DNA of 64,000 nucleotides. Origin: Chondrus crispus. Lineage: Eukaryota; Rhodophyta; Florideophyceae; Gigartinales; Gigartinaceae. Under the pieces are notes generated by a model. That model did no database searches, was not told where the DNA came from, and saw only the letters and a program-made list of their open reading frames with translations. The stretch lies in the NCBI RefSeq assembly GCF_000350225.1, contig NW_005179246.1, positions 31,238 to 95,237 on the forward strand, given 5' to 3'. Position numbers and translations under genes: made by a program. Positions 60,701 to 64,000 of this stretch are shown piece by piece; position 1 is the first letter of the stretch, and every line of letters begins with the position of its first letter.

Positions 60701-63449
60701 GTCCGTAGTGTTTGTGGGCGATAGAGAAGGTATGCGCAGCTTGTTGGTGTCCGGCTGTGGTGTGTTCTGCCAATATGTCATTCATGCTGCTGTGGAGCTT
60801 ATTCTGACATATAAGCGGAACCATACCACTGGTGAACTGCCTGTAATCCTTGAAGGAGATGTGAATGCTCCTGGATTGCAGGGCAGTCCTGATGACCTTT
60901 GTGACACGTGCCGGTGAGAAACGTTGGCCGTTGTTGGCGAATAAGAATGTCCAATGGGTTCTCATGGCTTCGTCACCATGGAGAGCTCTGACCATTTCGC
61001 ATTCCAAGGGGCGAATGACCGCCAAGTATGAGATCATTCGGAACGAAGTTTGCTTGTCGGGAAATCGGTACACCGCGCGGTTGTAACCGAGCGCGGCCCT
61101 TGACTTGCAGTAGCCAGGGTTGAACAAAATTTCGGAGTGGTGGCCGATGAAGATGTTCCGGATGTTGTTCTCCCCATTTTGTAGCCTATAAGTGCATATC
61201 TCGGTTGCTCGACCGGGAGATCCGGACGAAAAATGCATCATAGCAAGTAGGGAGTCTTGGATGATTTGGCAATGAGCGAGAAACTGCAAGACTCCTGTTT
61301 TCGTCATTCGAACACCAGCGACTTGAATTTCTCGGTCTTGGCCAGAGGAAGCAGTAGAGGTAGGGGATGGGCCAAGACCGGATGCCTCATCTTGTGTAGG
61401 AACCCTGCGCGGAAAGGAACATGTGGGGTGGACGCAAGGTGTGCGATGGAGGTAATCGGACGATGGATTCATTAGAGCATGTAGGAGATGGGCAACGTTG
61501 GCCTGCACCCAGGAAGCGTGGTGAGTGAGGGAGGAGAGAAAGGAAAAGCCAGGAGCGCGGTTCGTGGGGTCGTCACGCAGAGATAAAACGAGTCCTTGGA
61601 AATTAGGAGGAAGTTCGGCCCCCAGAAGACAGTGTTCGTAGAAGAACTTGTCGAAAGTCTTGTGTTGGTTTGTGATGATCGTCCCCAAAAGAGGCATGGA
61701 GAGGTGGTGAGATTTGATGATTCCACAAGGGTGTTGCTTGTGAATGGCACAGACGGCGAAAGATATTGGACCTTTCTCATGTTTTATGATTCGCATGATG
61801 ACATCCAAAGTTTTTCGTATGAATGTAGCGGCAGTGTTGGCATCTTGATCGACGGTTGCGATGATGGCAGCAGCTGGATCTTGGTGGTTCTCGTTGAGGT
61901 GGGCGGCCGGAAGGGGCGTTTCTGCTACTCGGCGGAGTTCTTGAATCGCTGTCACGGAAACAGCGTATTGGAGGGCGGCAAGAATGTGACTCATGTCACC
62001 GGCTTCGGCGAGTCTGAGGGTCGGGGAAGTCTCGGCGAAGAGTGGGGCGGAACTTGCAACGACGGTAGCGGCGACAACAAAATTACGAACGGCCAAGTTG
62101 GTGAGGAGGTCGACATGCCTGAGCCGGACGAGGAGCAAGCTTTTCATGGCATCGTGAAGGCGACTGTGTAAGGCGTGGGAGAGAGTTTCAGCTGGGGTCC
62201 CGTGGAGAGATGTGCGATTGAGCTCACGAAAGAAGGCGTCGATCGCGACGGAAGTCTGTTCATTACGGGAAAAGTCGGCGTCCCGTGTCTGATGGGTGAA
62301 GAAGAGGAGGCGGGCGACATGACTAGCATATCTTCGTTCTGCCACGGATTGAACCCGTTGGAAGGGCGTAGTGCCGTGGAGGTTTATCGCTTGACGAAAT
62401 CCATGCGTGACGTCCCTGACGACCTTGGCGATACTTTGAAAGTATAGATGGACGCAGGTTGCAACCGTGGATAAAGTTGCTTGAACGTCCTCCGTCGTGA
62501 CGGCACCCGTGAGTTGAGCTGCCTTCTCACGGCGTAAGGGCAGAGCGTCGAGGGCTTCATCAAAGTCGGTGATCGACAGGAATGTGTTGCGGAGGGCGAT
62601 GCCGGAGTCTGCGTCATTTTCCTCCAATTCGGTATGAGATCGTCGACCAGGGGCCAGGTCCGAACTGGAACACGTTAGACGGGCCAGTACGTCGGCGGCA
62701 CATTTGTGGAGCTCATAAGACGGGGAGTTGGGGTCTGGAGTGATGAGGTCTAGAGTTGAGTCGGTTGTTGTGTCCATGGGGAGAGGTGACGACACCGGGG
62801 CGGATTGGATGGGATCTTCTTCTTCTGAGTCAGGAATGCCGACTGGGACTTGGGAGACGGTGACCATTTCCCCGATTGGCTCTTCGGCCGTAACGGGAAA
62901 GTATTTGGTCTTTGCACCACTAAACAGAGACTGGGCGCGAACAGCACCGCGGCCAATGATTTGATCAACCTCGGTCGGCGAGGGGTTTCCGGGTGCATCA
63001 GACGGGTGGACGGAGTTCATATGTTGTCGAAGCCGTTTCGGGGTGCCCTTGGAGAGCTTGCAAAGAGGACAGAAGTAGACTAATTTGCAAGTGAATCCTT
63101 GAAGCGGGGGGAGGCTCTTGATCGGAAGAGTGATTGCCGGATCGGGGAGGAATTGGGGAGCCTGCAGGTAGTCGGAAAGGAGCGGAGAATCGGAAACAGA
63201 GGTACGGTGGAAGGAGAGGGCTTCTTCTGCGAGTCTAGAGCGCTGTGCGGCCTGGGGAGTAGGGATGTTGTGAACGTGGCGCAAGTGGTCGCTGAAGGCC
63301 CTTGCGCTGGGGGACCCGCTCTTGCAATCGACGCAGACAAGGATGAGGGGGATGGAATGGAAGCCAACAGACAAGGACGTAGGTGCGAGATGCAGTGGCA
63401 CCCGAGGATCGTTGCGGACGAAAGCGGCGGCATGCGATGGCGTAGTCAT
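57780..63449 (-). CDS. C2H2 finger - tyrosine recombinase-like - RecQ helicase fusion protein
   Basis: 1,889 aa from the ATG at 63449; an earlier ATG at 63620 adds 57 residues. Positions below are in the longest frame, counted from 63653. Two C2H2-like units lie near 105-132 and 190-218 (CKLVYFCPLC...HMNSVHP), the OrsD/DUF3505 type. A tyrosine-recombinase-like core shows GSPGRATEI (~813), KDYRQFTSG (~934) and AGHQQAAH...HYGRT (~965-985), supplying R, KxxR, H and Y. The RecQ ATPase has TASGKS (~1150), IDEAH (~1243) and SAFGTGIDVP...QESGRSGRDG (~1460-1490). A Cys-rich zone, a Gln/Pro linker and Cys/His clusters (CLLCHA, CYACF, CFDCRLSHC) follow. Fungal telomere-linked helicases share finger plus RecQ plus Cys tail. 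It may move or amplify DNA by recombination and unwinding. Confidence 0.75.
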   Translation of the reverse strand: MTTPSHAAAFVRNDPRVPLHLAPTSLSVGFHSIPLILVCVDCKSGSPSARAFSDHLRHVHNIPTPQAAQRSRLAEEALSFHRTSVSDSPLLSDYLQAPQFLPDPAITLPIKSLPPLQGFTCKLVYFCPLCKLSKGTPKRLRQHMNSVHPSDAPGNPSPTEVDQIIGRGAVRAQSLFSGAKTKYFPVTAEEPIGEMVTVSQVPVGIPDSEEEDPIQSAPVSSPLPMDTTTDSTLDLITPDPNSPSYELHKCAADVLARLTCSSSDLAPGRRSHTELEENDADSGIALRNTFLSITDFDEALDALPLRREKAAQLTGAVTTEDVQATLSTVATCVHLYFQSIAKVVRDVTHGFRQAINLHGTTPFQRVQSVAERRYASHVARLLFFTHQTRDADFSRNEQTSVAIDAFFRELNRTSLHGTPAETLSHALHSRLHDAMKSLLLVRLRHVDLLTNLAVRNFVVAATVVASSAPLFAETSPTLRLAEAGDMSHILAALQYAVSVTAIQELRRVAETPLPAAHLNENHQDPAAAIIATVDQDANTAATFIRKTLDVIMRIIKHEKGPISFAVCAIHKQHPCGIIKSHHLSMPLLGTIITNQHKTFDKFFYEHCLLGAELPPNFQGLVLSLRDDPTNRAPGFSFLSSLTHHASWVQANVAHLLHALMNPSSDYLHRTPCVHPTCSFPRRVPTQDEASGLGPSPTSTASSGQDREIQVAGVRMTKTGVLQFLAHCQIIQDSLLAMMHFSSGSPGRATEICTYRLQNGENNIRNIFIGHHSEILFNPGYCKSRAALGYNRAVYRFPDKQTSFRMISYLAVIRPLECEMVRALHGDEAMRTHWTFLFANNGQRFSPARVTKVIRTALQSRSIHISFKDYRQFTSGMVPLICQNKLHSSMNDILAEHTTAGHQQAAHTFSIAHKHYGRTTSLMPDCPAATLTKHRQFSHEWHRHLKLPSFYSDRASSQPLPLQHSQQLQSRVTSLSQHEPQPVFQVHQPKPLLHALNGSTANELQQLQPNPSALKFPNTFAVGSHSNHSIRLDSPPNHILPPLVRPLLSALKKATRSKSAEFMSQTQFAVTATVSASQNNTLVLMPTASGKSMAVLLPAFMEKNIKSTIVVVPLKALVSEYMRRATNFALLASHCANGQGSLEFADLYIFTAEQLSRPSFKELVVRLMDTNRLARVVIDEAHLTAMWHHFRPELKFLRRSLSIIPKSVPRVLLSATVPPCERRIILERHGINTAFLFSMPSQRRNLEFVVHTFSDDSDPGLNTRTPEGSFATAQEVMKMNAVSFLHQHFLDCTNAPKPLPKIYRIIAFALTRQETTSLHKALTAAYAQGSVAHSNQRIAVEPLIYHAGLSKEAREKAHNDWTANEELYDIITTKDLVPSTLFRIMVCTSAFGTGIDVPNVRATVHLGAARSLVDFAQESGRSGRDGHHAFVFVLNSTRYNKSFETSLLKKGNIDENDLAVTNRNEMMNWVLNTTDCRKDALYTAMDGQVSGVCRFEKHAVWCDVCRSMFPSQPTNAPHTPQSSQFHTPDTSRPWDANSQSQSQQHSLPTTPSQSQLPPPHQDQNQNHLEPQRQNQIGATTSTQHNFDEMLLLLEQSAPTNPPPAPPVRRILSFSPQQSSERLLPSASPSMQQAPFPVLPRSLPTASPSLKQVLSGKRPASLPPSGRNSFKSLRTSPSMARQTQPNVPTNPLPSPSPPLSLPFSHFQAIDTESTVHLVTQFLFLTKTTCLLCHASPRRSGTEHPQNDCPFIERSCYACFSTTHFVPSCPVPRKVPLKCFDCRLSHCLGQPLHPTFGQYGRCDLRPMISLAWNLWRMKSFQQQIAENLFPSEILCRFNSVLRDRPARVTEKDLAVIFSDASIESADENNDDMPLTIWLPLAWAIHQGLLQLG

Positions 63450-63653
63450 TGCGCGTGAAGTCGGAAGAGAGCGGGAAAGGAGGCGAGAGGTGAGGGGTTT
63501 CGGGGATGCGAAACGCTGGGGAAGAAGAGAAGAGGGAAAGAGAGAGAGCGGGGGGTCAGTGAGTACGAGAACCCTGTATATGTGAACATTGCGTCGAAAT
63601 AAGACCTGCGAGGGGCTCATACTGAGTAGGAGAACGGGGAGCCGGGGTAGCAC

Positions 63654-64000
63654 AGAAAGGAAGGGTTGACGTTCCGATACGTGGTGAAGTTCTACGATGA
63701 TGTGGAGAATTTGGCATAGTTACAGTAGTAGTGGGTGTCAAGGAAGTAGGGCATGCAATTAAGGGTGATTACGTGAGTTAGGGAAACACGTCGTTGTAGG
63801 GCGTCAGAAGGGAATGGGGATGTGAATTTGATCTGTGATTTGCCAGAGTCTGAATGAGGTGCAGGTTGAGCAATTTTGATTTTGGTTGAAGTTATGAGTG
63901 TGCATCTCGAATTTGAGATTAGGGGGAGGAGGGGGATTACGGGAACACAGTTGTCCGTGTACATTCCTAACAGTGGGGGCCGGTGGCTTTCCAGCACACT
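63654..64000. other. Upstream region of the helicase ORF
   Basis: No gene, no inverted counterpart of the element's 3' end and no TATA of clear position were recognised. The 5' terminus of the element may lie here or outside the window. Confidence 0.4.

Larger units (their letters stand above)
56115..63620 (-). mobile_element. Helicase/recombinase element, long copy
   Basis: The 3' boundary at 56115 (CTATGTTTAGTT) is shared with the truncated copy at 28490. It contains terminal ACGATACGT-type words in both orientations (first at 56147), a 26-bp minisatellite (56787-57400) and the long ORF. The 5' boundary is not resolved: no inverted counterpart of the 3' end was seen upstream of the ORF, so 63620 is only the first ATG. 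Mobility is inferred from the duplication and the recombinase-like domain. Confidence 0.6.

Noticed and set aside
1-64000. tRNA, rRNA or CRISPR loci
   Set aside because: No cloverleaf-type T-arm motif, rRNA-like stretch or CRISPR spacer-repeat array could be recognised by eye; the repeat arrays present are minisatellites without unique spacers. A tRNAscan run would settle tRNAs.

Overview
The window is nuclear eukaryotic DNA from a compact, intron-poor genome loaded with mobile elements. Nearly every recognisable host-type gene is one uninterrupted ATG-initiated frame. About half of the sequence is Ty3/gypsy-type LTR retrotransposon, nested and partly decayed. Intron-free genes combined with dense gypsy elements fit a florideophyte red alga such as Chondrus. 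This placement is an inference from gene architecture only; a fungus or another protist is not excluded.

Layout. 1-7.3 kb: ordinary genes, namely a cytosolic-type sulfotransferase (-), a HemK-like glutamine methyltransferase with an altered catalytic motif (+) and a group II PLP decarboxylase (-), with a 294-bp tandem duplication and a 63-bp perfect inverted repeat between the first two. 7.7-8.2 kb: a complete 550-bp pogo/Tigger-like mini-element that encodes only a helix-turn-helix protein. 9.1-26.9 kb: a nested cluster of one gypsy family. A 5' LTR plus decayed gag (+) is interrupted by an inverted, decayed relative (-) whose 3' LTR carries a foreign solo LTR. That relative has an intact 650-codon ORF on the antisense strand between pol and its 3' LTR. 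27.0-27.5 kb: short-period repeats, including a 17-bp array whose units begin GGGTTTA.

28.5-34.2 kb: a 5'-truncated copy of a helicase element is joined to a broken SET-domain ORF. This overlaps a beta-class (DPPY...FAGT) DNA methyltransferase whose two overlapping frames meet at a GGGAAAG heptamer in the correct register for -1 frameshifting. 34.3-44.6 kb: a full-length, young gypsy element (577-bp LTRs, gag, protease and pol in three frames, chromodomain) inserted about 60 bp upstream of the methyltransferase start. 45.2-49.7 kb: three identically spaced palindromes lie upstream of a 3.9-kb frame encoding an RG-rich region, a ParB-like domain and a 2OG-Fe(II) oxygenase-like domain, broken only by two in-frame stops. 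50.5-52.8 kb: an RNB (RNase II) homologue lacking the catalytic aspartates. 53.8-56.1 kb: two genes of unknown function. 56.1-63.6 kb: the full-length helicase element, one ~1,900-aa protein with C2H2-like fingers, a tyrosine-recombinase-like core and a RecQ helicase, related in layout to fungal telomere-linked helicases.

The most interesting part is 31-50 kb. A DNA methyltransferase, a SET-like ORF, a ParB-like domain with palindromic arrays and a 2OG oxygenase lie either side of one retrotransposon insertion and are transcribed away from each other. This may be a divergent chromatin/DNA-modification module or the remains of a selfish element. That link is inference; the motifs are visible in the sequence.
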